A stretch of DNA of 64,000 bases from Heliocidaris erythrogramma (taxonomy: Eukaryota; Echinodermata; Echinoidea; Camarodonta; Echinometridae): assembly GCA_025617745.1 (NCBI GenBank), contig CM046858.1:33984598-34048597 (forward strand). Direction: 5' to 3'. The notes beneath the pieces were generated by a model. The model searched no databases, had not been told where the DNA came from, and saw nothing but the letters and a program-made list of their open reading frames with translations. Made by a program: the position numbers and the translations under genes. Shown here one piece after another: positions 23,831 to 33,617 of this stretch. Position 1 is the stretch's first letter. Every line of letters begins with the position of its first letter.

Positions 23831-24566
23831 CATCGGTTTAATAATCTAATTGTTTTACGCCTTCTATTTTAGTCAAGTTAAATAAATAGAAGAGAAATTT
23901 AAACTATTACGTCACACAGAATATTTGTATATAATTTTATTTCCATTTCAAACACCACCAGATATTTTATTTAAAACTGCATTTCTTTGTCATATTTTGA
24001 ACAGGTCAACATGAAATGTAGGATATGATGAGTACATTTTAATGGAACGTGGGAGAAAAAGGCCACCTGATTACTTTTGTATTTGCATTGCTGGATTCCG
24101 TTTTTGCTGAAGATTCTAACAATTCCGTGCTTACGGAAAACAAATGAGATACAGTAACTGTTGTTATTGACCACAAGAGTTTGTAATTGTGTAAAGTTTG
24201 GGCGTTAAGTACCGAGAGGGTACAATGGTCGAATCATGCGAAATAATTTAAACAAATATAAAATGTTATTTATTACATGTAATAACAAACATGATATTAT
24301 TTATATGTTTGATAACTTTTTAATACCGGCTATAAATATTAATATTCATATTGTCAATGATTGATGGAGTCTTCTGTTTATCTTGTTAATGGGTGTACCA
24401 AATGGCGAAATGATGACAAACTTTTTGCACTGATATGGTAGTCTTGTGTTCAAAAGATAACGTTTCAAAAGGTATTTTGGCAAACACCACACGAGTGATC
24501 TCCATTACATGAACTTAAAAAGTACTTCTACTAGAACTTTGTACTTAATCACAAGCATACCTCATT
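23831..24566. other. Unassigned AT-rich DNA
   Basis: No coding, RNA or repeat signal recognised. Confidence 0.4.
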
Positions 24567-25064
24567 TTGCTCCTCAATTGCCCTCATATTCAAAATATGA
24601 CCAGAAATAGCTGAAATTAATGTTCAGGCCGAACATTCATGCCACATTGTGTGTGCAGTCCCAGTGACGGATTTATTTTTTTATTTTTTTAATTTTTATT
24701 TTTTTTTGGGGGGGGGGAGGCAATCCCAGCCCGCGACCCCCCTTTTTGAAAGAAAAGTATGCGCTGTGCCCCCCTTATTTTAGAACGGAAAACCTTTTAC
24801 TTTTCTTCTTTTTCCTTTGCTTGTCAGTGATTTTTGGAGGGAAACTGGACCCTATAACCCCCCCCCCCCCCCCCCCCCCGAGCGACTTTGGGAGGGCTGG
24901 CGATTTTGTTGTCCCCCAACCCAACCCCCCGAACTCATTTTCATGATTTTAATGACAAGTATACACCAATTCTTATTTAGACATGATCACCCTTTCCCAA
25001 TTGTTTTGAGACAGTTTCTTTCACGATGTAATTTCATGACCATAACTCAAAATTATCTTTAACA
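24567..25064 (+). repeat. Dispersed repeat, copy B, carrying a poly(G) insert
   Basis: Matches 837-1094 on both sides of an insert of about 280 bp (about 24663-24945). The insert contains a T-rich tract, a G10+ run near 24709, a long C run near 24860 and the words TTGCTTGTCAG and GGGAAACTGGACCC, which are shared with 49358-49499. It lies about 250 bp upstream of the leader exon. Confidence 0.6.
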
Positions 25065-25307
25065 GCTTCACAAATTTTCATTCATAATTATGATTTCACA
25101 TCATATTTCAAGTTCTGTTATCATCTTCTAAACATCTGTTTTCCGACAATGGACTTCTGGTAAGGAGAATGGGTAGGCCTACACTTAGGAAAGGCCAATA
25201 CCCTAAGCTGAAATAGCGAGATAAGTCTAATGCATGCGTCTTTTTTGATATTTGAATATTCCTTCAACTTTATCGACTCCTTACTTTATCATTATCTTTT
25301 TACGCAG

Positions 25308-25885
25308 TGTCTTGATGTCACCATGCCTGTATCTCTCGGCGATTGGCGTGTGAGGATCGGCACATTCCTGCGACGGCAGAAGAAAGAATATGACTACAAC
25401 TACTTTCTGAGGAAACTTTTTAGTTTAATCAAAACATCTGCAACAGCTCAGTCACCCAAAGTTAACAACAACAATGACTGTAAAATTTCACCCTTTACGA
25501 GGTCTTCGAGTAATGTTAGTAGTTCTGATGGTAACAAAGCTCATCAAACTGGGTCTTCATGCAATGACAACAGTTCGCAGTGTGACCAAAACTCTCGCAC
25601 AGGACCCCCATGTGACGCCCATAATCCAATAGGGGATAACGCTGTTCATGAGAGCTCTCCATGTAACGTCGATGGATGTGATACTGACGGTGGATCTTCA
25701 TGTTGTGTCACTTGCCTAGGTCGTAGCACTGCTCCGCATTCTAAAGGTTCTACAACCCCATGTCCTGAGTCAGGAAAGACCTGTACTGAGGATGATGCAA
25801 CGGAAGACAGAGACTGTCCAGATATGACTAACATGCTGTTATTAAGATCTGGTGACGTAGAACTCAATCCTGGTCCAAATGATAC
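25308..25885 (+). CDS. NLR gene exon: cysteine/serine-rich leader ending in a 2A peptide
   Basis: An acceptor (TTTTTACGCAG) ends at 25307 and a GTAAG donor starts at 25886. I place the start at ATG 25323 (ACCATGC context). A 5' untranslated exon must precede it; a GTAAGG donor near 25164 is a candidate. The frame is also open upstream in phase 0. The leader begins MPVSLGDWRVRIGTF, then a basic stretch, then about 120 residues rich in Ser, Asn, Thr, Asp and 12 cysteines, with repeated (S/P)(S/P)C words. It ends MLLLRSGDVELNPGP, a canonical 2A (DxExNPGP). Known 2A behaviour is ribosome skipping between the last Gly and Pro, here residues 184/185. The exon ends in phase 2 and joins in frame to the Death exon. 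Urchin NLRs with 2A are known, but there the 2A is near the N-terminus; this long leader is unusual. Confidence 0.85.
25824..25877 (+). other. 2A-like translational recoding site
   Basis: The last 18 residues to the proline are MTNMLLLRSGDVELNPGP or close to it. All invariant positions (D, E, N, P, G, P) are present, preceded by the hydrophobic run MLLL. In this family the nascent peptide stalls the ribosome so that the Gly-Pro bond is not formed and translation resumes at Pro. The intron begins 8 nt after the final proline codon. Confidence 0.9.
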
Positions 25886-26041
25886 GTAAGTTTCTTACAA
25901 ACCAACCTTTCTGACATACTTGTTAACTATAAAAAGCGTTCACTTGTAAAACTATAGATTTAAAAAAGAATACGTGGCTGTACAAAATGACCCAAACGTG
26001 GTCATTTTTAACCCCGTTTGCGTTGTTAACTATATGCACAA

Positions 26042-26080
26042 ACCCCGCACGGTGTCAATGCGACACCGTTGTGTGGGTTA
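26042..26080. repeat. Short hairpin beside the Harbinger insertion
   Basis: ACGGTGTC and GACACCGT form a perfect 8 bp stem around AATGC, extended by AACCC/GGGTT. It belongs to palindromic ACGTGGTC/ACCCCGTT-rich DNA that continues on the other side of the Harbinger element at 29074-29305. Confidence 0.6.
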
Positions 26081-26081
26081 A

Positions 26082-29073
26082 TGCTGGCGTCACACTGTCC
26101 CGAACTTGAGACAACATGGCCATACGAATATGGAATTTTCAATTTCGCGCGAAGTTGGCCCCGAACTTGGTCAACAGCCAATCAACAACAGAAGTTCACA
26201 AGATGGCAACCGAACCACACACGAAGGCTACACGAAGATGTGAAATTTTATTAAGAAGTTTACCCGAATGACACACGACGGCCAAACGATGGTTACACGA
26301 CGTCGTATTGAGAGTACGATGCGTTCAACTAGGTCATGAAGAGGTCACGTGACCTCCCGATGGTATAAAATCTTCGGCCGATCGACCGTACTTCGGCCGA
26401 CCATACCGTATACATGGTATACACGTTGGAAATTCAATTGCTGATCGGTTGCTAGTATTTGGGAGGAGAAAACACATTGGTGTCAAGTTTGACATGCTAC
26501 CCAAAGCAGGGAGAGGCAAGGGGAAGAAGCTGGCCGGTAACAGAACTCAGAAGAGGAAATTAGAGGAAATTGGTAATTTAGTATTAGAGGTCCAAGAAGA
26601 CAGCAATGAGTCTCCGTGGTAAATATCCAGAAGTACTTTGTCATTTCTCCATGCCCCTGGGATGAAATTCTGGTTCTGGTCCTCCAAGTCCATCAGGTTG
26701 TTGTGCGTGACTGGATATCTCAGTCTGATGAGATTGTGAAGGATCACACAAGTTGTGATGACTTGTCTGCATGTCTCTGGCCTCTGGTTCATGGTCCTCC
26801 GCACAACTCGGAACTTGTGTGCCTGAATTCCAAATGCATTTTCTACTACACACCTATATCTGGAGAGTCTGTAGTTAAATATTTTCCAACTTTCTGATGG
26901 AAAACGGGTACATCAGGCGCTTGTTGACCCCCAAAGCATTGTCCCCTACTGTGTAGTATGGTACATTATTGAATAATTATGTTGTTCGGACTCTCCAGGC
27001 TTTCATTTAGTTCTGACCCATATTATAGATACTTGCATCGTTGCTGGAACCATCAGAGCCGACATCAATCCAGGAAAACTTGTAGTCTGCGTCGACCAGG
27101 GCCATGAGGACAATGGAGAAGAAGCCCTTGTAATTTCTGTACTCAGAGACAGTATTCCAAGGACAGGTGACCGCCTCATGCTTGCCGTCCAGAGCACCAC
27201 AGCAGTGTGGAAATTGCCATCTCTTCTCAAACTGATCAGCAATGGCGGTCCACTTTTCACCTCAACAGCAAACTCGGCTTTGATGGCATCGCAGATTTCA
27301 TTACTGATGAGGGAGATGGTGTTTGGAGAAAATATGAAGTTGTAGGACCGACTTGGATAATCGTCACCGCAGGTCAGGTGTCGTAGAGTGATGGACAGCT
27401 TGAGACCAGGAGGGATAGACTTTCTGTACCATGAGTCCTTCTTCTCTATTCTGCCCTCTACCCTTCGCAGGACGTCATCGTAGAGGACTCTGAGAAGTCT
27501 TGTGTAGTTGTAGAAGGTCTTCTCATCTTCTGTCTACAGCTTATCTAGTAGTGTGGTATAGTGGCCATAGCGTTCTCTTCTTTTGTCAACAATTTCCTGA
27601 CCCACATAGACTTCGGATTTGATCCTCCTTCGCCTCGGTTTGCCCCTGCCCTGGAAATTAGAAAGCAAAACAAGATAAGTACCTTGTCGAATGCTAGAAA
27701 GGCACGTACACTCACAAACAAGAATAAAATGTGATCATGGCAGGACCGGTCCATGATACATGACTGCACTGCATCTGCATGCATGATTTTTAAACCAAAG
27801 TTTAATCCCTTAACCTGTCCCTCCGCCATAACCTCATCCTAACTAAGTTTCATAATAAAAAAACTACAGAAAATTCAAGCTGTACTAAAATACTAAAGTA
27901 TTCTGTCATCAACGGCAGGGGACTTACCAATCCAATTCCATCGCCTTTTCACATTTAACAAGCTAATAATTTTGTCCTGGAAGTGAAATAAACACATTTT
28001 ACCTGTAAGAGGAGATGCTGGGCCTCATCATGCTCTCTGAGGTGCATCCAAAGAAGCAATACTGCTGCTTCTTTTTCCTGCTTGTCTCATCATCAAAGTA
28101 AGCCATTCCGCAGGAACTGCCTGTGAATAAAGCTTTGGGAGTTACACACGCCTCTGCTCTGTAGGGTTGCTCAGGACTGACTGAGGAAGATGCTCCGAGG
28201 TCGGCCTTTTATATGTCCACGTTACCATGACACATGGGAAACGCTTGAGCTACTCGAATTCGGCTGTCTTTGCCGACACCGTTGTCCCATCTCGATGTCA
28301 TCGTATGAAGGCTACACGCCGGCATTGCGAGGGCTTCACGTAGTCGTGTTGCCTTCCTATGACAATCGGGCAGCTTCTTGTTTCCTTTGTATTATCTTCG
28401 TAAAGCGAAAAATGTCCGATGCCACCGGTGATCACACGAAGTAAAGACGGAGATGACACGATTTGAATTAAGATGCCTTCACGATGGCCTTAAAGGGATT
28501 CGGTAACTTTGTGGAGGCTTGATATAATAAATTGTTGAATTTTGATATCTGTCTTGTTCAGAAGGATAAATAAATAACCAGGCATAGAAAGGTTTTCAAA
28601 TATATGATGCTATTATTAAGATATCTATGACTGAATACTTTTTTACGAAAGCCTATGGCCAATACGCTTTAGTCTAACACTGAGTCTATGGGGGATGATG
28701 AGTCTGGCATTTTTGGTCACTTGCATATGTTTACTTTTGTGAAGGAAATGATGATTTTGAAGTGCTTTTTTCCCCCTGGGCTTCATTTTTACACCATACA
28801 TACACTGATAGCATGTAAGGCCAGGCAGCTCAGATTTTATCAAGCCTCTACAAAGTTACCAAATCACTTTAAGAGGGGCAAAATTGACACGAATTCAACG
28901 CGAAAATGAACCTTGGCAAGGTCTTCGGGCACTTTTTTGGCATACCAAAGATTCACCGGCGGTCATACGATGGCTTAAGATGCCCTCACGAATGGCCCAG
29001 TGTTTATACGATCAGAGCCGAACCTTGATCGCGTGTCCATCTTTGATCAAGTTCGGGACAGTGTGACGCCTGC
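26082..29073 (-). mobile_element. PIF/Harbinger DNA transposon, nearly full length
   Basis: Terminal inverted repeats TGCTGGCGTCACACTGTCCC (left) and TGCAGGCGTCACACTGTCCC (right, reversed) extend to CGAACTTG. They are flanked by TAA at both sides (26079-26081 and 29074-29076), the 3 bp target duplication typical of the superfamily. The - strand carries a decayed DDE transposase (see 26640-27660). The second Myb-like ORF of the superfamily was not found. The element sits inside intron 1 of the NLR gene, antisense to it. Confidence 0.9.
26640..27660 (-). pseudogene. Harbinger transposase (HARBI1-like, DDE_Tnp_4), decayed
   Basis: Read on the - strand from 27660: RRRERYGHY-like N-terminus, FYNYTRLLRVLYDDVLRRV, IPPGLKLSITLRHLTCG, SPNTISLISNEICDAIKAEF, then the catalytic core WQFPHCCGALDGKH (first Asp), YKGFFSIVLMALVDADYKF, WIDVGSDGSSNDASIYN (second Asp), DNALGVNKRLMYPF, VENAFGIQAHKFRV (Glu) and the C-terminal VILHNLIRLRYP and FIPGAWRN. 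All catalytic residues remain, but the frame changes between blocks and in-frame stops occur (one just before TEDEKTFYN, others near 26870), so no intact protein is made. Nearest known relatives are invertebrate putative nuclease HARBI1 proteins. Confidence 0.85.
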
Positions 29074-29145
29074 ATAACTAAAATGACCACACACAGCGTG
29101 GTTATACATTCAACCCAAAACGTGGTCAAATTGTAACCACGTTGG

Positions 29146-29292
29146 GTGGTTATTTTGTGATAACCCCGTTGGACGGGGTTAATATTTCATACCACGCAAC
29201 ATAGTCGAAACGTGGTCACCTTCTACATTTTGACTATGATGCGTGATATGAAATGATAACCCCGTCCAACGGGGTTATCACAAAATAACCAC
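29146..29292. repeat. Long near-perfect palindrome (35 bp perfect core arms, ~70 bp in total)
   Basis: 29146-29180 (GTGGTTATTTTGTGATAACC onward) is exactly inverted at 29258-29292. Inside, TTTCATACCACGCAACATAG and its partner continue the pairing with a few mismatches almost to the centre. Each arm also contains ACCCCGTTGGACGGGGT, itself a small palindrome. Such cruciform-prone DNA marks a foldback repeat; the Harbinger element is inserted beside it. Confidence 0.85.
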
Positions 29293-29441
29293 GCAATGTA
29301 AGCATTTTTGGTAAACGAAACATGATTCCATAGTTTGGTCCAAGAAAACATGGAACAAACTGAAACTATATTCCGTAAGAAAAAAGCAATATATCTCTAT
29401 AAACTCAATCAAAATACATATTTTTTGTTGTTATGATTTAG

Positions 29442-29704
29442 ACCTGGTAACCTGACCGAGTTAGAGCTCTACCTCCTTGCTGATGGAATGGATCCATCGG
29501 ATTTCAGGAAGGTGGGGCTGGCTTTGGGATTCTCTGAAGCTCAACTAAGTCGGTTCGAGAAAGACCAGTCAAGCACCATGCAAGCTACCTATCAGATGTT
29601 GTACGAGTGGCGAAAGAGAGTGAGTGATACCGAGGCGAGGAAGATATTGGTCAGTACACTAAAACACATTCAGCTGATGCATCTTGCCGATAGTTTAGGC
29701 AAAG
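29442..29704 (+). CDS. NLR gene exon: Death domain
   Basis: The acceptor TTATGATTTAG ends at 29441 and the donor GTAAGG starts at 29705. Entered in phase 2 from the leader exon, it encodes about 88 residues. Successive blocks are LTELELYLLADGMDPSDFRK, VGLALGFSEAQLSRFEKD, ATYQMLYEWRKRVSD and ARKILVSTLKHIQLMHLADS. The helical pattern, the G(F)S..QL.RFE turn and the ML..W motif fit a Death-fold domain, the usual N-terminal module of urchin NLRs, which recruits adaptors or kinases through homotypic contacts. It ends in phase 1, matching the NACHT exon. It lies immediately after the 2A, so the receptor half would begin with Pro followed by a few residues and this domain. A satellite array starts only about 160 bp downstream. 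Confidence 0.85.
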
Positions 29705-29865
29705 GTAAGGTTTATATACATTGCGTATCAAAAATGTTTAGCTAGATGTGGTAGCCTTCGTTGAAATATTTTAAGTCCTCCATGACCTAAAGATTTATTT
29801 CATGACGGAGAGTATCATTCTGTCTTAAAATACACTAAAAGTAACTCTGCTGCCACCACTGGCGT

Positions 29866-29999
29866 AGACCGGAATTTTCAATAGAGGGTGGGGGGGGGGG
29901 GGGGGGGGTGCAGACGTGAAGGATCCTACCGCATAGCCAGGATCTCATTTTAAGGGGGCGGTTGTGAGCACGCGAAGAGTGCGAAATTGGTGGTGACGT
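29866..29999 (+). repeat. Terminus of the poly(G)/satellite mobile repeat
   Basis: ACTGGCGTAGACCGG, a G18-like run, GCAGACGTGAAGGATCCTACCG, CATAGCCAGGAT and GGGGGCGGTTGTGAGCACGC follow in order. The same series, reversed, closes the composite at 51430-51590, and part of it occurs at 46755-46830. In all three places satellite monomers lie directly inside it. I infer that this is one end of a dispersed element. Confidence 0.7.
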
Positions 30000-32900
30000 T
30001 ATCTTTTAGCACCTTTTTTATAGGCGGAATATTTGTTTCACGCCCTGGCAGCTTTTCAGTTATTTGGACGCAATACTGCACTCTATGTGACAGGGGTGGG
30101 TGCAGGCCGGGAAGGAAGTTTCCCTCTTCCCGCGCGAAGCGCAAAAGCTCTGACGTTTTAGCAAATTTGAGAGGAAGATAAACGGGTCGTAGCAAACAAT
30201 TACTTTAGGTGGAAAGTTATGGTTCGACGCCGTGACTGCTTTTCAGTTATATGAATGTAATACTGCACTGTATGTAATAGGGGTGGATGTCGGGAGAGGG
30301 AGTTTCTCTTTTCCCGCGCGGTGCTCGAAAACTTTTAGCACCTGTTTTATAGCTGGAATATTTGTTCGACGCCCTGGCTGCTTTTCAGTTATTTCATCGC
30401 AATACTGCACTGTATGTAATAGGGGTGGATGCAGGGAGAGGGAGTTTCCCCCTTCCCGAGCGAAGCGCAAGAGCTCTGACTTTAAGCAAATTTGAGAAAA
30501 AGATAAGGGCTAGTAGCAAACAATTTTTTTAGGTGGAAAGTTATGGTTCGACGCCGTGACTGCTTTTCAGTTATTTGGATGTAATACTGCACTGTATGTA
30601 ATAGGGGTGGATGCAGGGAGAGAGAGTTTTCCCCCCTCCCGCGGAAGACGGGAAAGCTTTTACGTTCTACAGTAAATTTGATAGAAAGATAACGGCTCCT
30701 AACACTTATTTTAGGCGGAAAGTTAGTTCGACGCCCTGGCTGCTTTTCAGTTATTTCATCGCAATACTGCACTCTATGTAATAGGGGTGGATGCAGGGAG
30801 AGGGAGTTTCCCCCTTCCCGCGCGAAGCGCGAAAGCTCTGACGTTTTAGCAAATTTGAGAGAAAGTTATAGTTCGACGCCCGGAATGCTTTTCAGTTATT
30901 TGGACGTAATACTGTACTGTATGTAATAGGGGTGGATGCAGGGAGAGGGATTTTTCTCCTCCCTGCTCGAAACGCAAAACCTCTGAAGTTATCCTTTAGC
31001 ACCTTTTTATAGGCGGAATATTTGTTCGAAGCCCTGGCTCAATTTCAGTTATTTGGACGCAATACTGCACTATATGTGACAGGGTTGAGTGCAGGGAGAG
31101 GCAGTTTCCCCTTCCCGCGCAAAGCGCCAAAGCTCTGACGTTTTAGCACCTATTTTATAGGCGGAATGTTAGTTCGACGACCTGGTTGCTTTTCAGTTAT
31201 TTGGACGTAATACTGTACTGTATGTAATAGGGGTGGATGCAGGGAGAGGGATTTTTCTCCTCCCTGCGCGAAACGCGAAACCTCTGAAGTTATCCTTTAG
31301 CACCTTTTTATAGGCGGAATGTTAGTTCGACGCCCGGAATGCTTTTCAGTTATTTGGACGTAATACTGTACTGTATGTAATAGGGGTGGATGCAGGGAGA
31401 GGGATTTTTCTCCTCCCTGCTCGAAACGCGAAACCTCTGAAGTTATCCTTTAGCACCTTTTTATAGGCGGAATATTTGTTCGACGCCCTGGCTCAATTTC
31501 AGTTATTTCATCGCAATACTGCACTCTATGTAATAGGGGTGGATGCAGGGAGAGGGAGTTTCCCCCCTTCCGCGCGAAGCGCGAAAGCTCTGACGTTTTA
31601 GCAAATTTGAGAGAAAGTTATAGTTCGACGCCCGGAATGCTTTTCAGTTATTTGGACGTAATACTGTACTGTATGTAATAGGGGTGGATGCAGGGAGAGG
31701 GATTTTTCTCCTCCCTGCGCGAAACGCGAAACCTCTGAAGTTATCCTTTAGCACCTTTTTATAGGCGGAATATTTGTTCGACGCCCTGGCTCAATTTCAG
31801 TTATTTGGACGCAATACTGCACTATATGTGACAGGGTTGAGTGCAGGGAGAGGCAGTTTCCCCTTCCCGCGCAAAGCGCCAAAGCTCTGACGTTTTAGCA
31901 CCTATTTTATAGGCGGAATGTTAGTTCGACGACCTGGTTGCTTTTCAGTTATTTGGACACAACACTGAATTTTATGCAGGAGGGGTGGGTGCAGGGAGTG
32001 TGTGTGGGGGGGGGGGGGGAAGTTCCCATTTTATAGTTCAACGCCCTGGCTGCTCTTCAGTTATTTGAACATAATACTACACTTTATGTAACAGGGCTGG
32101 GTGTAGGGAGGGGGTTCCTCTTTTCCTGCGCATGCGCGAAAGCTCTGCATGTTAGGAAATTTGAGAGAGAGATAACGGCTCATAGCACACAATTTTATTA
32201 GGCGGAAAGTATTGTTCGACGCCCGGAATGCTTTTCAGTTATTTGGACGTATAGTACTACTGCACTGTACGTAATAGGGGTGGATGCAGGGAGAGGGAGT
32301 TTTCCCCTTCCCGCGCAAAGCGCAAGAAACTCTGACGTTACCTTTTAGCACCTTTTTTATAGGCTGAATATTTGTTCGACGCCCTGGCAGCTTTTCAGTT
32401 ATGTGAATGCAATACTGCACTGCATGTAACAGGGTGGATGCAGGGAGAGGGAGTTTCCCCCTTCCCGCGCGAAGCGCAAAGGCTCTGACTTTTAGCAAAT
32501 TTGAGAAAAAGATAAGGGCTCCTAACACTTATTTTAGGCGGAAAGTTAATAGTTCGACGCCCTGGCTGATTTTCAGTTATTTCATCGTAATACTGCGCTG
32601 TATCTGGGGTGGATGCAGGGAGAGGGAGTTTCCCCCTTCCCGCGCAAAGCGCAAAAGCTCTGACGTTTTAGCCAATTTGAGAGAAAGTTAAACGGCTCGT
32701 AGCAAACATTTTTTCTAGGTGGAAAGTTATGGTTCGACGCCATGACTGCTTTTCAGTTATATGGATGTAATACTGTACTGTTTGTAATAGGGGTGGGTGC
32801 AGGGAGAGGGAGTTTGCCCCTTCCCGCGCGAAGCGCGAAAGCTCTGACGTTTTAGCACCCTTTTTATAGGCGGAATGTTAGTTCGACGCCCTGGTTGCTT

Positions 32901-33617
32901 TTCAGTTATTTTATCGCGATACTGCACTGTATGTAATAGGGGTGGCTGCAGGAGAGAGAGTTTCCCCCTTCCCGCGCGAAGCGCAAAAGCTCTGACGTTT
33001 TAGCAAATTTGAGAGAAAGATAAACGGCTCGTAGCAAACAATTATATTAGGTGGAAAGTTATGGTTCGACGCCGTGACTGCTTTTCAGTTATATGAATGT
33101 AATACTGCACTGTATGTAATAGGGGTGGATGTCGGGAGAGGGAGTTTCCCTTTTCCCGCACGGTGCTCGAAAACTTTTAGCACCTGTTTTATAGCTGGAA
33201 TATTTGTTCGACGCCCTGGCAGCTTTTCTGTTATTTGGGCACAATACTGCACTCTATGTGACAGGGGAGGGTGCAGGCCGGGTGAGGGAGTTTCCCCCTT
33301 CCCGCGCAAAGCGCCAAAGCTTTGACGTTTTAGCACCTTTTTTTATAGGCGGAATGTTATTTCGACGCCCTGGCTGCTTTTCAGTTATTTGGACGCAATA
33401 CTACACTGTATGTAACGGGGGTGGGTGCAGGGATGGGGGAGGGGGGAGGGGGGGGGGGGGTCCTCCTTTCCTGCGCAAAGCGCGAAAGCTCTGAAGTTTT
33501 AGGAAATTTGGGAGAGAGATAACGGCTCATAGCAAACAATTTTATTAGGCGGAAAGTTATAATTCGACGCCCGGAATGCTTTTCAGTTATTTGGACGTAT
33601 AGTGCTACTGCACTGTA
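30000..33617 (+). repeat. Satellite array, diverged part
   Basis: Tandem monomers begin at GTTCGACGCC, with recurrent blocks GCTTTTCAGTTATTT, AATACTGCACTGTATGTAAT, AGGGGTGGATGCAGGGAGAG, CCCGCGCGAAGCGC, GCTCTGACGTTTTAGC and GATAACGGCTC. Full monomers are about 175-181 bp; shorter ones lack the AAATTTGAGAGAAAGATAAC segment. A local higher-order unit of about 750 bp is visible (GGGTTGAGTGCAGGG at about 31082 and 31833). An older version of the 35799 higher-order unit lies at about 32340-33060. It is intronic (NLR intron 2). Open frames in it are by-products. Confidence 0.9.

Noticed and set aside
25308-25885. 2A exon as part of a LINE (some APE-type LINEs carry 2A)
   Set aside because: No reverse transcriptase or endonuclease follows; the exon has proper splice sites and joins in frame to the Death and NACHT exons.
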